Source of the DNA: an uncultured Clostridia bacterium
GTDB taxonomy: Bacteria; Bacillota; Clostridia; Lachnospirales; Lachnospiraceae
Assembly: GCA_946629525.1 (NCBI GenBank)
Contig: CAMOXU010000002.1
Coordinates: forward strand, 1-64,000
DNA length: 64,000 nucleotides
Reading direction: 5' to 3'
Of the stretch, positions 37,191 through 46,968 are shown one piece after another (position 1 is the stretch's first letter; every line of letters starts with the position of its first letter). The notes under the pieces were generated by a model that saw only the letters and a list, made by a program, of their open reading frames with translations, ran no database searches and was not told the origin of the DNA. Made by a program: the position numbers and the translations under genes.

Positions 37191-38741
37191 GTGCAATCAG
37201 TCACGGAGAGGAGGCGAAAGAAGGTGTACGGATTGCAAGATTGGGCAGCTGTCCAACGGGTCTATAAGCAGACCCATTCGAAACGTGAAACTGCAAAGAT
37301 CCTGAAGATCTCACGCAATACAGTGAAAAAGCTGCTGGAACTGAAGGAAGAACCCACCTACAAACGCACTGTTTATAAGTCCTGTCTGGATGAGTATAAA
37401 GAGCTCATTATCGAGTGGAGATGTGAACCATACGAATTCAATGGCACAAGGATCTTTAAGGAGCTGAAGGATAAAGGTTATACCGGAAGCATCGGTCCTG
37501 TGTACAGGTTCCTGCAGAGAGTGGATGAGGATGTTGGCCTGATCAGTTCAAAGGCTACGGTCCGGATCGAGACACCGCCGGGTGACCAGGCACAGTTCGA
37601 CTGGTCCGAATACTCCATGGTGGTAGGCGGAAGGGAGCGGAAAGTGTATTGTTTCGCAATGATCCTGGCTGCGTCCCGGAAAAAGGCTGTCTGCTTCTCA
37701 CTGAAGGTGGATGCTGCGGCGATCTATGAAGCGATACAGGAGCTGTTTGATGACCTTGGCGGCGTAACGCTGGAACTGCTGATCGATAATCCGAAGGCTC
37801 TGGTTATTGAGAACAATCCGAAGAGTGAGGATGAGATCCGCTATAATCCACAGGCACTGATGATGGCCAAACATCTCGGGACGGAACTGAACGCATGTCC
37901 CTGCTACTGGCCCCGTAAAAAAGGCAAGATAGAATCACCGTTCAAGTACATCGAAGAGCAGTTCGTAAAGGGTAACACATTTGCCACTATGGAGGAGCTG
38001 AACCGGCGAGGCAAGCTGTTTATTAACGAGTGGTGTGACGAGGTTCACGGGACAACAAAACGTATTCCCAACCAGCATTACCTGTTGGAGGAGAAAGCGG
38101 CGCTTCTCCCACTTCCAAAAGCGCACTATCGGATCAAAAAGCTGCAGCCCCGTATTGTCAGTCCTGACAGTTACATCAGTGTTGGTGGGAGTAAGTACAG
38201 CGTGCCGGTGAAATATGTGGATAAGACACTCCAGTTCCGGCTCGTTTACGGATTCCGGATCGAGATCTACGACATAAAGGAGAACCGGGTGCTGACACTG
38301 GAAGCTTCAGACAAAAAGCATGACGTGAAGACAGAGGCTGTGCATTATGAGGCAATCGCAACGCCGGTCAGCACTTCCATTCCGCAGATCAGAAGGGATT
38401 TTACCGGCCGATTCACAAACGGTCAGCGTTATCTTGACGCTGCAGGCAGGAAGTTTGACCAGCCGACGCATTATGCCAGGAAGATCATGCTCCTGGGAGA
38501 TCTGTATGACGACCTCACACTGGACCGTTTTATCGGGTACTGTATCGATGTGGACAAGATGGATATCGCATCGTTTAAGGGAATTCTCCGGGATTACAAC
38601 GCAGGAAAACTGGCACTTCCTGAACCGGTTTCTGAAGATACACAGTCGGGTCATGGGATGGATTACCGGGATGATGACCCGGCGCTGACCCGGGACTGCA
38701 GCTATTATGAAGCGAATGCGATGGCGGAGGTGCATGGATGA
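37191..38741 (+). CDS. istA: IS21-family transposase IstA
   Basis: HTH (KRETAKILKISRNTVKKLLEL) and DDE core (TPPGDQAQFDWSEYSMVVGGRERKVYCFAMILAASRKKAV...) typical of IstA; overlaps istB by 4 nt. Confidence 0.93.
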   Translation: MQSVTERRRKKVYGLQDWAAVQRVYKQTHSKRETAKILKISRNTVKKLLELKEEPTYKRTVYKSCLDEYKELIIEWRCEPYEFNGTRIFKELKDKGYTGSIGPVYRFLQRVDEDVGLISSKATVRIETPPGDQAQFDWSEYSMVVGGRERKVYCFAMILAASRKKAVCFSLKVDAAAIYEAIQELFDDLGGVTLELLIDNPKALVIENNPKSEDEIRYNPQALMMAKHLGTELNACPCYWPRKKGKIESPFKYIEEQFVKGNTFATMEELNRRGKLFINEWCDEVHGTTKRIPNQHYLLEEKAALLPLPKAHYRIKKLQPRIVSPDSYISVGGSKYSVPVKYVDKTLQFRLVYGFRIEIYDIKENRVLTLEASDKKHDVKTEAVHYEAIATPVSTSIPQIRRDFTGRFTNGQRYLDAAGRKFDQPTHYARKIMLLGDLYDDLTLDRFIGYCIDVDKMDIASFKGILRDYNAGKLALPEPVSEDTQSGHGMDYRDDDPALTRDCSYYEANAMAEVHG

Positions 38742-39502
38742 AACAGCAGGGATATCAAACGAATGCGGAATACATCGAAGCCATGATGAAGCAGTTCAAG
38801 CTGGTAGACATGCGTGAGCAGTACCGTGACCTGATTCTGGAAGCAGAATCCTCTTCCATGGACTATGAATCCTTTCTTGTACGGCTCCTTTCCGTTGAGG
38901 AAGATGGGAAGCGAAGCCGTCGGACAGACAAACTGAAGAAGGAAGCGTGCTTCGAGTCAGAAAAGCGGCTGGAGGACATTGATTACAGCTTTAACCAGTC
39001 ATTGGATAAGGACAAGATCATTGAGCTGGGCAGGCTTGATTTCATTGATGCAGGGGAGAACGTCATCATTATCGGACCGCCCGGCGTCGGGAAAAGCATG
39101 ATAGCGACAGGGATCGGTATGAATGCTGTCCAAGCAGGATGCCGGGTACTCTTTGCAAACGCCAAAGAGCTGGTCGACCGTCTGTATGAGAGCATGCAGG
39201 AAGGGACGCTGCGGGAAATGCTGGCGGAACTGGATAAGATCCCACTGCTGATCGTGGATGAACTATCGTATCTGAAAATGGACAGGGAAAGAGAGAGCCT
39301 TTTCTTTCAGGTAATCCGCCACCGGTACGAAAAGAGCTCCCTCATCATTACGACCAACCTGCCGATGGGCAGATGGGACGAACTGTTTACCGGCAAGCTT
39401 GCAGCCACGGCGATCCTGGACCGCCTGGTGCATCACTGCCATATCCTGAGTATAACGGGCGACAGCTATCGTGTCAAAGGGTCAAAACAGAGTGTTAAAT
39501 GA
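38738..39502 (+). CDS. istB: IS21-family helper ATPase IstB
   Basis: ENVIIIGPPGVGKSMIATGIGMNAVQAGCRVLFANAKELVDRL...LLIVDELSYLKMDRERESLFFQVIRHRYEKSSLIITTNLP. Confidence 0.95.
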   Translation: MKQQGYQTNAEYIEAMMKQFKLVDMREQYRDLILEAESSSMDYESFLVRLLSVEEDGKRSRRTDKLKKEACFESEKRLEDIDYSFNQSLDKDKIIELGRLDFIDAGENVIIIGPPGVGKSMIATGIGMNAVQAGCRVLFANAKELVDRLYESMQEGTLREMLAELDKIPLLIVDELSYLKMDRERESLFFQVIRHRYEKSSLIITTNLPMGRWDELFTGKLAATAILDRLVHHCHILSITGDSYRVKGSKQSVK

Positions 39503-39990
39503 AAGGTATAATCGAAATGAAGATAAGCAAAGAAAAAAGGCAGTTTCTGAAAAAGGAACTGAGAGAATACGAAAAGACCACTCCCATGACAGAGGAAGAA
39601 AGGAAAGTCCTGCATGAATGGGTAGCGAGAGGATACAGTGTACATGAGAACGGATCCATGGCTTCTTATGAAGGTGGTCGGCCAATGGATTTCCTGGACG
39701 TCTACCGGGAGGAGGAAGAAATACGGCGTCATCTCAGTTCCATGAGTTATGAGGAAGGAAGCAGATATCTCCTTGAGGAATACGGTATCGACCGTGACGG
39801 AGTGATGACGCCGAAGCCGCCTACTTATGAAGAATTGAAAAAGAAGGCAAACCGGCTTTACCGTACATGCTTCCTGTATTGGGAAGTTCTTGTCGCCAAT
39901 GATCTGAGGGATGAGGCATACGAGTACGTACGTGAACATATCGACGAGGAATGGCCTTTCGATTCGTTCGACTGGGACATCGCACAGTAG
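39499..39990 (+). CDS. IS21 passenger ORF, hypothetical protein (163 aa)
   Basis: Starts within the istB stop region, in the same direction, inside the IS ends. Confidence 0.65.
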   Translation: MKGIIEMKISKEKRQFLKKELREYEKTTPMTEEERKVLHEWVARGYSVHENGSMASYEGGRPMDFLDVYREEEEIRRHLSSMSYEEGSRYLLEEYGIDRDGVMTPKPPTYEELKKKANRLYRTCFLYWEVLVANDLRDEAYEYVREHIDEEWPFDSFDWDIAQ

Positions 39991-40000
39991 GAGGTGTCGT

Positions 40001-40444
40001 ATGGGAAAAACTGTCATAGGGGAAGAAACCTTCCCGAAGATCATTAAGGAATACAATTCCGGTGGTAAAACAGCCGCATATGATTATCTTAGGAGCCAGT
40101 ACGGTATCAAACACCCGTACTTTGTGATAACACGCATCAAGGAATGTGGGAAGTATTCATATGATGCAGATACGGACCATTTCTCCGAATCTGTCGCAAA
40201 CACGGCGGATGGTGTTTTCATGGATCTTGATGAATTATGCGGCAGAACTGCACTATCAGCAGCACATCAGGCGGAGCCTGTCACAGATCCGCGGCCTGCG
40301 GCAATGGAGCGATTGGTTCATGAACTGATCAGTGACCGTTTGCTGACACTAAGCCGTTATATAACGCTAGATTCGTCAACGAGAACGATCCTGATAGATC
40401 AGACATCGCTGTCTGCAGATGGATATCAGGTGGTAACTCATTAA
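40001..40444 (+). CDS. IS21 passenger ORF, hypothetical protein (147 aa)
   Basis: MGKTVIGEETFPKIIKEYNSGGKTAAYDYLRSQYGIKHPYFVITRIKE...; RBS AGGAGGTGTCGT; inside the IS ends. Confidence 0.65.
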   Translation: MGKTVIGEETFPKIIKEYNSGGKTAAYDYLRSQYGIKHPYFVITRIKECGKYSYDADTDHFSESVANTADGVFMDLDELCGRTALSAAHQAEPVTDPRPAAMERLVHELISDRLLTLSRYITLDSSTRTILIDQTSLSADGYQVVTH

Positions 40445-40944
40445 CAGGGTGGGTCAATTCACAGTGTAAAAAACAGGATTGACAGATAGAATTGACCCGC
40501 CTTAGCAATCCGTTTTTCCGGGACTAAGGTGGGTCAATTTTCAACGAAAAAGTGGGTCAATTCTACTTGACAATCAACAAAAATACAAAGTTATAACAAA
40601 CTGGGGAATTTTTATAACGAAACCGGTGGAGTTTTTACAAATCCATAGACAGATCTGACTCTATCTGCTATAGCTTTGGTACAGGAAAACGGCATGACAA
40701 CCATTGTTTGCGCGTGATATCATAAAGGCTGAGAGCTGCGAGCTGCATTTGGAAAGAGCCTATACATTGCTTACTTTTGAAATCAAGACTCCGGGGTTTT
40801 TCGAGGTGGCCGGTCTGCACAAAGTAAGAGCTGCTGTGAATTGTTTTCATTTTACGGAGCAATATGCTGAACCTTCCTGTGTTTACAGACTTCTGTATGA
40901 AGGGCGATGACAGGAAAAAGAGCGCTGACAGGGAAAAGAAGGGC

Positions 40945-41775
40945 ATGGCGAAAGAGACTTACATTGGCCGGATAAGCGAAGCAATCGACGTGAACGCAGC
41001 ATACGATGAAAATGTGAAGCAGCTGCTGGCGGACAGGCAGATTCTATCGAGAATCCTTAAGGATACGGTCGAACCATTTGGAGAAATGGACTACGGGACG
41101 ATCAGTGCCTGCATCGAAGGGACGCCCGCGCTCGGAGTGCCTGTGATGCCGGGGATGAAAAGGAACGATCCGGAAAGGATAGAGCTGGAAGGAATAGATT
41201 CGGAAGGGAGAGAACGGATTCCCGGACAGAGGAGCAGGATCCGTGGAGAAGCCACAGAGTCTGTCATTGTGGCTGAAGGAAGAATCATTTATGATGTGCG
41301 GTTCTCTGTGAGCATTTCCGGAGCCGGGAAAGAATTGTTTCTGGTTGACGTTGAGGCACAGAATAATTTCTATCCCGGATATAAGATTCCATCGAGGGCA
41401 GTTTTTTACTGTGCAAGGATGATCTCAGAGCAGATGGACACGGAGTTCGACGGTGGTCATTATGATGACATGAAGAAGGTCTATTCCATCTGGATCTGCG
41501 TGAATGTTCCGCAATATCTTGCAAATACGATCGTACGGTATGAAATTGAGCCTGGGTGCATTTTCGGGCAGCCGGTAAGAATTCCGGATGGATACGATCG
41601 TATGTCCATCGTGATGTTGAATCTGGGCGAGAAGGAAGAGTGCTCTGCAGAGGCCAGATCGTTGGGGCTGTTGTACATACTTCTGAAGAGTGATTTGCCA
41701 TATAGCGAGAAGAGGAAAAGGTTGGAGACGGTTTACGGGATTCAGATGACGTATGAATTTGATGAGGGAGTATAG
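40945..41775 (+). CDS. PD-(D/E)XK nuclease-family transposase-like (Rpn-like) protein
   Basis: IIYDVRFSVSISGAGKELFLVDVEAQNNFYPGYKIPSRAVFYCARMISEQ: D...(V)D(V)EAQ pattern of Rpn/PD-(D/E)XK proteins. Confidence 0.65.
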   Translation: MAKETYIGRISEAIDVNAAYDENVKQLLADRQILSRILKDTVEPFGEMDYGTISACIEGTPALGVPVMPGMKRNDPERIELEGIDSEGRERIPGQRSRIRGEATESVIVAEGRIIYDVRFSVSISGAGKELFLVDVEAQNNFYPGYKIPSRAVFYCARMISEQMDTEFDGGHYDDMKKVYSIWICVNVPQYLANTIVRYEIEPGCIFGQPVRIPDGYDRMSIVMLNLGEKEECSAEARSLGLLYILLKSDLPYSEKRKRLETVYGIQMTYEFDEGV

Positions 41776-41778
41776 GAT

Positions 41779-41988
41779 ATGTGTAATCTTAGTGCGTATG
41801 TTGAGGAACGAGGTGCCGCGAAGGAGCGCATAAACACCGAGAGGGAGAGGGCCAGAGCGGATGCGGAGAAAACAAGGGCGGATGCCGAGAAAAAATACAA
41901 GGCCATAGCGATAGCTCGTGCCGAGAAAGCTGAAGACAGAGTCAGGGAGTTGGAGAAAAAGCTGGCTGAGGCCGGTATCAGCTTTTGA
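41779..41988 (+). CDS. Small coiled-coil protein (69 aa)
   Basis: Immediately follows the previous gene; heptad-like ERERARADAEKTRADAEKKYKAIAIARAEKAEDRVRELEKKLAE. Confidence 0.5.
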   Translation: MCNLSAYVEERGAAKERINTERERARADAEKTRADAEKKYKAIAIARAEKAEDRVRELEKKLAEAGISF

Positions 41989-42224
41989 AGGACAAGGTTT
42001 TTCAGATTAAATTCCAGAAGAACTGGAATTTAGTTTGAAAAGTGAGGGCCGAAATTTTCCGGCCAAAAAATTGAAAAATCATTAGCCCTCCCCGATGAAT
42101 CTCCGTATATATGTATGTAAGAGATAAAGCAAAAGAGATAAAACAGAGAAAAAACAAAGAGAGAAATTTAAAACTGCCCGCACAACAGGGCGCATACATA
42201 GTATACAAAAGGGAGATTAAAGAG

Positions 42225-42635
42225 ATGAGTGAGATGAATGAGAGCAGAATGCGTTTTGTACCGGCTATCTGCAGCCACTGCGGAGGAAGCCTTGATGTAG
42301 ATCCGAGCCAGGAAGCAGCGGTTTGCCCGTACTGCGGAACGGCATTTATCGTAGAGAAAGCAATCAATCATTACAACATGGAGCACGCGGAAGTCAATCA
42401 CGTTGATCACATCGAGCATGTCGACAATGTGACGGTCGATCTGAAAGGATCCGTTGACTCTTTTCTTGGATTCGCTTCCGAGCAGATGAAAGAGAGCCGG
42501 AAGATGAAGGCTGAAATGCTCAATGAGCAGGCAGCCAGATCTCTGGCGAAGGATACATTCATTTTCAAAGGACTCTTTGGAATGATGGGTATCATGGCGG
42601 TGCTCGCTGTAATCGTACAGATCGTTGGATTCTGA
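42225..42635 (+). CDS. Zinc-ribbon protein with C-terminal TM segment
   Basis: CSHCGGSLDVDPSQEAAVCPYCGTAFIVEKAINHYN; TM GLFGMMGIMAVLAVIVQIVGF. Confidence 0.75.
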   Translation: MSEMNESRMRFVPAICSHCGGSLDVDPSQEAAVCPYCGTAFIVEKAINHYNMEHAEVNHVDHIEHVDNVTVDLKGSVDSFLGFASEQMKESRKMKAEMLNEQAARSLAKDTFIFKGLFGMMGIMAVLAVIVQIVGF

Positions 42636-43003
42636 TGTATCCCGCAGCGCGAAAGAAATGCGCGATATAAATATGGTCGGGACAGACAGATACAGATTTT
42701 CCTCTTGTTACTCTGTATCTTTCTCCCGAAAATGGCTGCGCTAAGCCGCTTTCCGGAGAAAGATACAGTTCATTATAGATATTAAGTTAGAAATTGCAGG
42801 ACTTTCGCATCGCGGAGGTCTTTTTTTATGTCTGCAGCGAATAGCATCTTATATTAAGATGTGCGCACCCTTTTAGTGCGACAATTTACCGAATTAATAG
42901 AAAACATATGCGCAATATGCTATATTTGTAGTTAGCGGCTTTTGTTTCTCCCTTTGCTGTGCAGGTAAAAGGAGCGGAACTTTTTTTATGTAAAGGAGAG
43001 GAT

Positions 43004-46000
43004 ATGTCTGGGAAAATCAGAGCGAAAACTTTGAAGCATGTCATCATCTTGATCTTCTCAATTGTCATCGCACTTGCGGTGTCTCTTCATTTTTATGAGA
43101 AAGTTTTTGCAGCGGAGGCTCTACCTACTGCCACCGTCGAGGAAGGGGAAGAGGATACACAGGAGGAGGCTGTTCCTGAGGTTCAGACAGCCGGACAACC
43201 GGAAGAGTCAGATATAGCTGAATCCGGGCTGTATGCGGCTTCTGCGGGAAGTGCAGAGCAGGTAAATACGAATGGTGCAGAGGTATCCGGCGATTCTGCA
43301 GATGCAGACGGGAAGTCTGAGAATGTAAGTACGGACCCTGAAGCGAATGCAAATGACGAAGCTGTCATCGGAGCCGCAACTGATAAGGCAGAGGGCGGAG
43401 AAGAGCCTGATGAAGCAGCAGGTAAAGCAGCTGATGCTGAGCAGCCAGACGAGGCAGCAATAACTGCAGGAGCAGTAAAAGCAGCTGATGACGTGGAGAA
43501 AGATGATGCAGCAACAGCCGCAGAAGCAGAAAACGCTGGCGATGCCGCTGATCCGGATAAAGCATCTGAAGCTGAAAAAGCAGCCGCAGAAAGAGAAACC
43601 ACCGGCGATACCGCAGATGCAGAAACAGGCACAACAGTCGAAGCTGCACCGGAAGACGCAGGGATTTCAGCCGCGGCAGACCCGACTGCCACCGAAGAAA
43701 CGACCGGCGACAGCGCGTCCGACGACTCCCTCGTCAAAGCCGGCGAGACAGTCGACCCGCTCACGTACCTTCTCGAATGCCTGAAATATCATGGAAACGA
43801 GGAGAACCCTTCCGCGTACAGTCTGCGCGCTTACACGGAGGACGGGCAGAGCATTGTGACACCGGTCAAGGATCAGAGTCCGTGGTCTACCTGCTGGGGC
43901 TTTTCCGCGATCGCCGCATCGGAGAGCAGCATCCTTGCCGAGTGCTATGAGAAGTGGGATCAGCTCGCTCCGGGACTTTATGAGAAATATGGCATAAGCA
44001 CATTTAAAGCACTTTGCGACTGGCTCGATTTGTCCGAGAAGCATCTTGCCTGGTTTGCATTTATGCCTGAACCGGAGAACGGAAATTACCCTTCGCAGGC
44101 CGAAGAAGGACTCTACGCGAATGTGGGAACCATGGAAGGCATTTATAATGCATTGGGTTCTAGTTACTATGCGACGTCTGTATTTTCCAGAGGAACGGGA
44201 CCGCTGGAGCAGAGCCGGGTTCCGTATCAGAATAACGAAGGCGAGCTCACAGAGGGGGAAAAGGTCGTTGCAAAGGACGGCACTGTGTATATTAAGCAGA
44301 ATTATTGTGGTCCTATGACCGAGACCCGCGATTTAGAATATGCGTGCGTGGTTCCGAAGGGGATGACACAGGAAAGTGTCCTTGCATTGCTCAAAGGGAA
44401 TCCTGCCGTGCAGGAAAGAATCAGAAAGCGGTTCGAGGAAGGTGTGCTCACCAATACCATGGAGACTGAACTATATGTGGACGAGAACGGGAAGTTCTTT
44501 AGTATCGCTCGCGTAAATGAGCTGTATATGCTTCAGCCGGGCTCTCCTGTCATTATTGCATATGAGGATGAGGATGGCAGGCGCTATGAGTTTGACCCGG
44601 AGACAAAGACATTTCCCGGTATGCCGAAACTGCAAAAAGCATGTTATGACTGGACCGTCGACGAGGACCTGCATTATGCTTCGCTCGTTGAACTGGAAAG
44701 CAGCAATATTCTGCCGAATTATACTGTAAATAATAAGGTCAATGAAGACACCATAAACGCAATCAAAGAGGAACTGCGTGCCGGACGCGGCGTGAGTGTT
44801 TCGTTCCATGCGGATACCGCATCTCCGGGAAACACGAGTGCGGCAAAGTACATCAATATGGTCAATAATGCATGGGCGCATTATACGTACCGGGATTCGG
44901 AAAGCATCAATCATGGCGTGACGATCGTTGGCTACAATGACAATTTCCCGAGGACGCTCTTCCTTGAAGGGCATGAGCCGGAGAAGGATGGCGCATGGCT
45001 TGTCAAGAACAGCTGGGGTGGAGGTCTGTCCACCGGAACGAATTTTGGCAACTGGGGGATTGATGAGAACGGTGATGGCATAGGCGACGGATATTTCTGG
45101 CTCTCCTACTGGGACCATACGATCGATACGATTGAGACGTTCGATTTTATAGTAGAAAATCTTGTCTCAGACCGCGCAGAATATGATATTCGCCAGTATG
45201 ATCTCATGACGTCACAGGAGCCTCTCACATTTTCCTGTGAGAAGGAGGCCAATGTATTTACAGCGGATGCGACTACCAATGTTCGTGAGATCGGGGTGCA
45301 GCATTCTCTGGATGATTCTTTTATTACGTATGAAATATATCTGCTGAATGACGATGCGGAGAACCCGACAGATGGAGTCCTGATTTCAGCGGGGCAGGAA
45401 TACTATCAATACGCGGGATATCATCGTATAAAGACGAGCGATATCTGCATTATTCCTGCAGGGCGTCGGTATTCTGTCGTTGTGACACAGGAGAAAAACA
45501 ATGAATCGTACATAACGGTCTTTTATGATCTGAATAAGAAGAGCGTAGAGGACAGAGAAGCAGAGGGCAAGACAGGGATTCGGAGTTTCTCCAAAGCTGT
45601 TGTGAACAGGGGAGAGAGTTATGTCCTTCTCAATGGCGAATGGAATGACTGGGTGGATTTCATCCCCGCGATCAGACAGGGATATGTCAGTACAGTTCCT
45701 ACAGTGAAAGAGGACTGGATCGACATTGACAATTTCAGTATCAAAGCTTATGCGGATTTCATCGAACAGGATCTGCGTGCGGAGGCGACGGAGATCGGCT
45801 CGAGTGATGCAGCTGCTTCCGTGGGCGTGGCCGATGAGAATCAGGCGGAGGTCGATGCGCTGGTCTCCCTTGCGCAGGTCCATGGCGAGATCTCGAATAA
45901 CGAGACGGCTGCGTCTTCCTTCTCTGTAAGGGATGGCTATATCAGCGCTGAAGACTATGATTCTATCGTGGATGCGTTGATCGACCAGAGCCGTGCGACA

Positions 46001-46648
46001 GGTCTGAAGGTCGTCGTGTCGACGCTGGAGATTCCCGCTGACGAGCTCAGTGAGGAGGAGCAATCCATGCTTCTTGCAGCGGCAGAGGATAAGATTGCCC
46101 GTTATGCGGAGATCAGCCTGCTTGTCCTGGCAACGGACAACGAAGAATTCCTCGGAAACCTGCACAGGACGGATGATCCTGTCGGGCTTGCGATGGCAAT
46201 TCCCGATGAGCTTCTTACATCGGGCACTACGGTCTACGTACTGCGTCTGCATGACGGAGTTGTAGAGCGTCTGGAGACGAGAGTGGAGAATGGACGCGCA
46301 TACTTCGCAAGCGACCTCTTCTCGCTGTTCGCGCTGGCTTATGATGAAAATGACACTTCGGGCGAACCCGAACCGGCTCCGTCTGAGGAAGACCCGGCTG
46401 AAGATAATACGAACATCGTTCCTGTGAATACAGGAAATGAAGAGCCTGCAAAGTGCAGTGTAACGAAGACAAGCGTAAAGAAATCTCCTGAGAAGCAGTC
46501 ACAGGCAAAGAAGGCAAAGGCTCGTGAGGGTAGAATCGCAGCTGCGCAGACCGGGGACGTCTCCAATGTGACTCTCTGGCTCGTGCTCATGATCCTGGCA
46601 GCCGGAGCGGCAATCACAGCGGTGTTCGCGAAGACAAAGAGAGAGTGA
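43004..46648 (+). CDS. Papain-family (C1A) surface cysteine protease with lectin-like domain and C-terminal TM; copy 1
   Basis: VTPVKDQSPWSTCWGFSAIAASES (active Cys), SINHGVTIVGYND (His), LVKNSWGGGLSTGTNFGNWGIDENGDGIGDGYFWLSYWD (Asn); C-term AAQTGDVSNVTLWLVLMILAAGAAITAVFAKTKRE. Confidence 0.88.
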   Translation: MSGKIRAKTLKHVIILIFSIVIALAVSLHFYEKVFAAEALPTATVEEGEEDTQEEAVPEVQTAGQPEESDIAESGLYAASAGSAEQVNTNGAEVSGDSADADGKSENVSTDPEANANDEAVIGAATDKAEGGEEPDEAAGKAADAEQPDEAAITAGAVKAADDVEKDDAATAAEAENAGDAADPDKASEAEKAAAERETTGDTADAETGTTVEAAPEDAGISAAADPTATEETTGDSASDDSLVKAGETVDPLTYLLECLKYHGNEENPSAYSLRAYTEDGQSIVTPVKDQSPWSTCWGFSAIAASESSILAECYEKWDQLAPGLYEKYGISTFKALCDWLDLSEKHLAWFAFMPEPENGNYPSQAEEGLYANVGTMEGIYNALGSSYYATSVFSRGTGPLEQSRVPYQNNEGELTEGEKVVAKDGTVYIKQNYCGPMTETRDLEYACVVPKGMTQESVLALLKGNPAVQERIRKRFEEGVLTNTMETELYVDENGKFFSIARVNELYMLQPGSPVIIAYEDEDGRRYEFDPETKTFPGMPKLQKACYDWTVDEDLHYASLVELESSNILPNYTVNNKVNEDTINAIKEELRAGRGVSVSFHADTASPGNTSAAKYINMVNNAWAHYTYRDSESINHGVTIVGYNDNFPRTLFLEGHEPEKDGAWLVKNSWGGGLSTGTNFGNWGIDENGDGIGDGYFWLSYWDHTIDTIETFDFIVENLVSDRAEYDIRQYDLMTSQEPLTFSCEKEANVFTADATTNVREIGVQHSLDDSFITYEIYLLNDDAENPTDGVLISAGQEYYQYAGYHRIKTSDICIIPAGRRYSVVVTQEKNNESYITVFYDLNKKSVEDREAEGKTGIRSFSKAVVNRGESYVLLNGEWNDWVDFIPAIRQGYVSTVPTVKEDWIDIDNFSIKAYADFIEQDLRAEATEIGSSDAAASVGVADENQAEVDALVSLAQVHGEISNNETAASSFSVRDGYISAEDYDSIVDALIDQSRATGLKVVVSTLEIPADELSEEEQSMLLAAAEDKIARYAEISLLVLATDNEEFLGNLHRTDDPVGLAMAIPDELLTSGTTVYVLRLHDGVVERLETRVENGRAYFASDLFSLFALAYDENDTSGEPEPAPSEEDPAEDNTNIVPVNTGNEEPAKCSVTKTSVKKSPEKQSQAKKAKAREGRIAAAQTGDVSNVTLWLVLMILAAGAAITAVFAKTKRE

Positions 46649-46968
46649 AGGATATAATCTCTGAAGCAAAATACTGTACGTACATATGCGTCTGTCCTTA
46701 CCGGGCAGGCGCATATTCTTTAGCAAAACAGGGGGTCTAAAAAGGTTTATTAATTGACAAAACGCGGAAATGCGGCAGGATCAAAAAACCCGGATTTGAT
46801 GTGTAGAAGACAGATGGGTCGTGTGATATATTTATATACATAGAAGTCGGTGATTTCCTTTTGCTGCGTTTGTAAAACAGGCTCCTGCGAAACTCCGTAG
46901 AACACAGACTTGCGTAGATGCCTGTGTATGCAAAAGGAAGGGAACGTGTAATATGTAAGGGAGGCTAT

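Larger units (their letters stand above)
37031..40577. mobile_element. IS21-family insertion sequence with two extra ORFs
   Basis: istA/istB-type gene pair; terminal inverted repeat TTGATTTACAATTAAAATTGACCCA (37031) vs reverse complement of right end TTGATTGTCAAGTAGAATTGACCCA (ends 40577), 21/25 identical by eye; repeated TTGACCCA boxes in both ends. Confidence 0.85.

Noticed and set aside
40704-40910. 68-aa plus-strand ORF just after the IS21 right end
   Set aside because: Overlaps the upstream part of the PD-(D/E)XK ORF, weak start context and no recognisable family.
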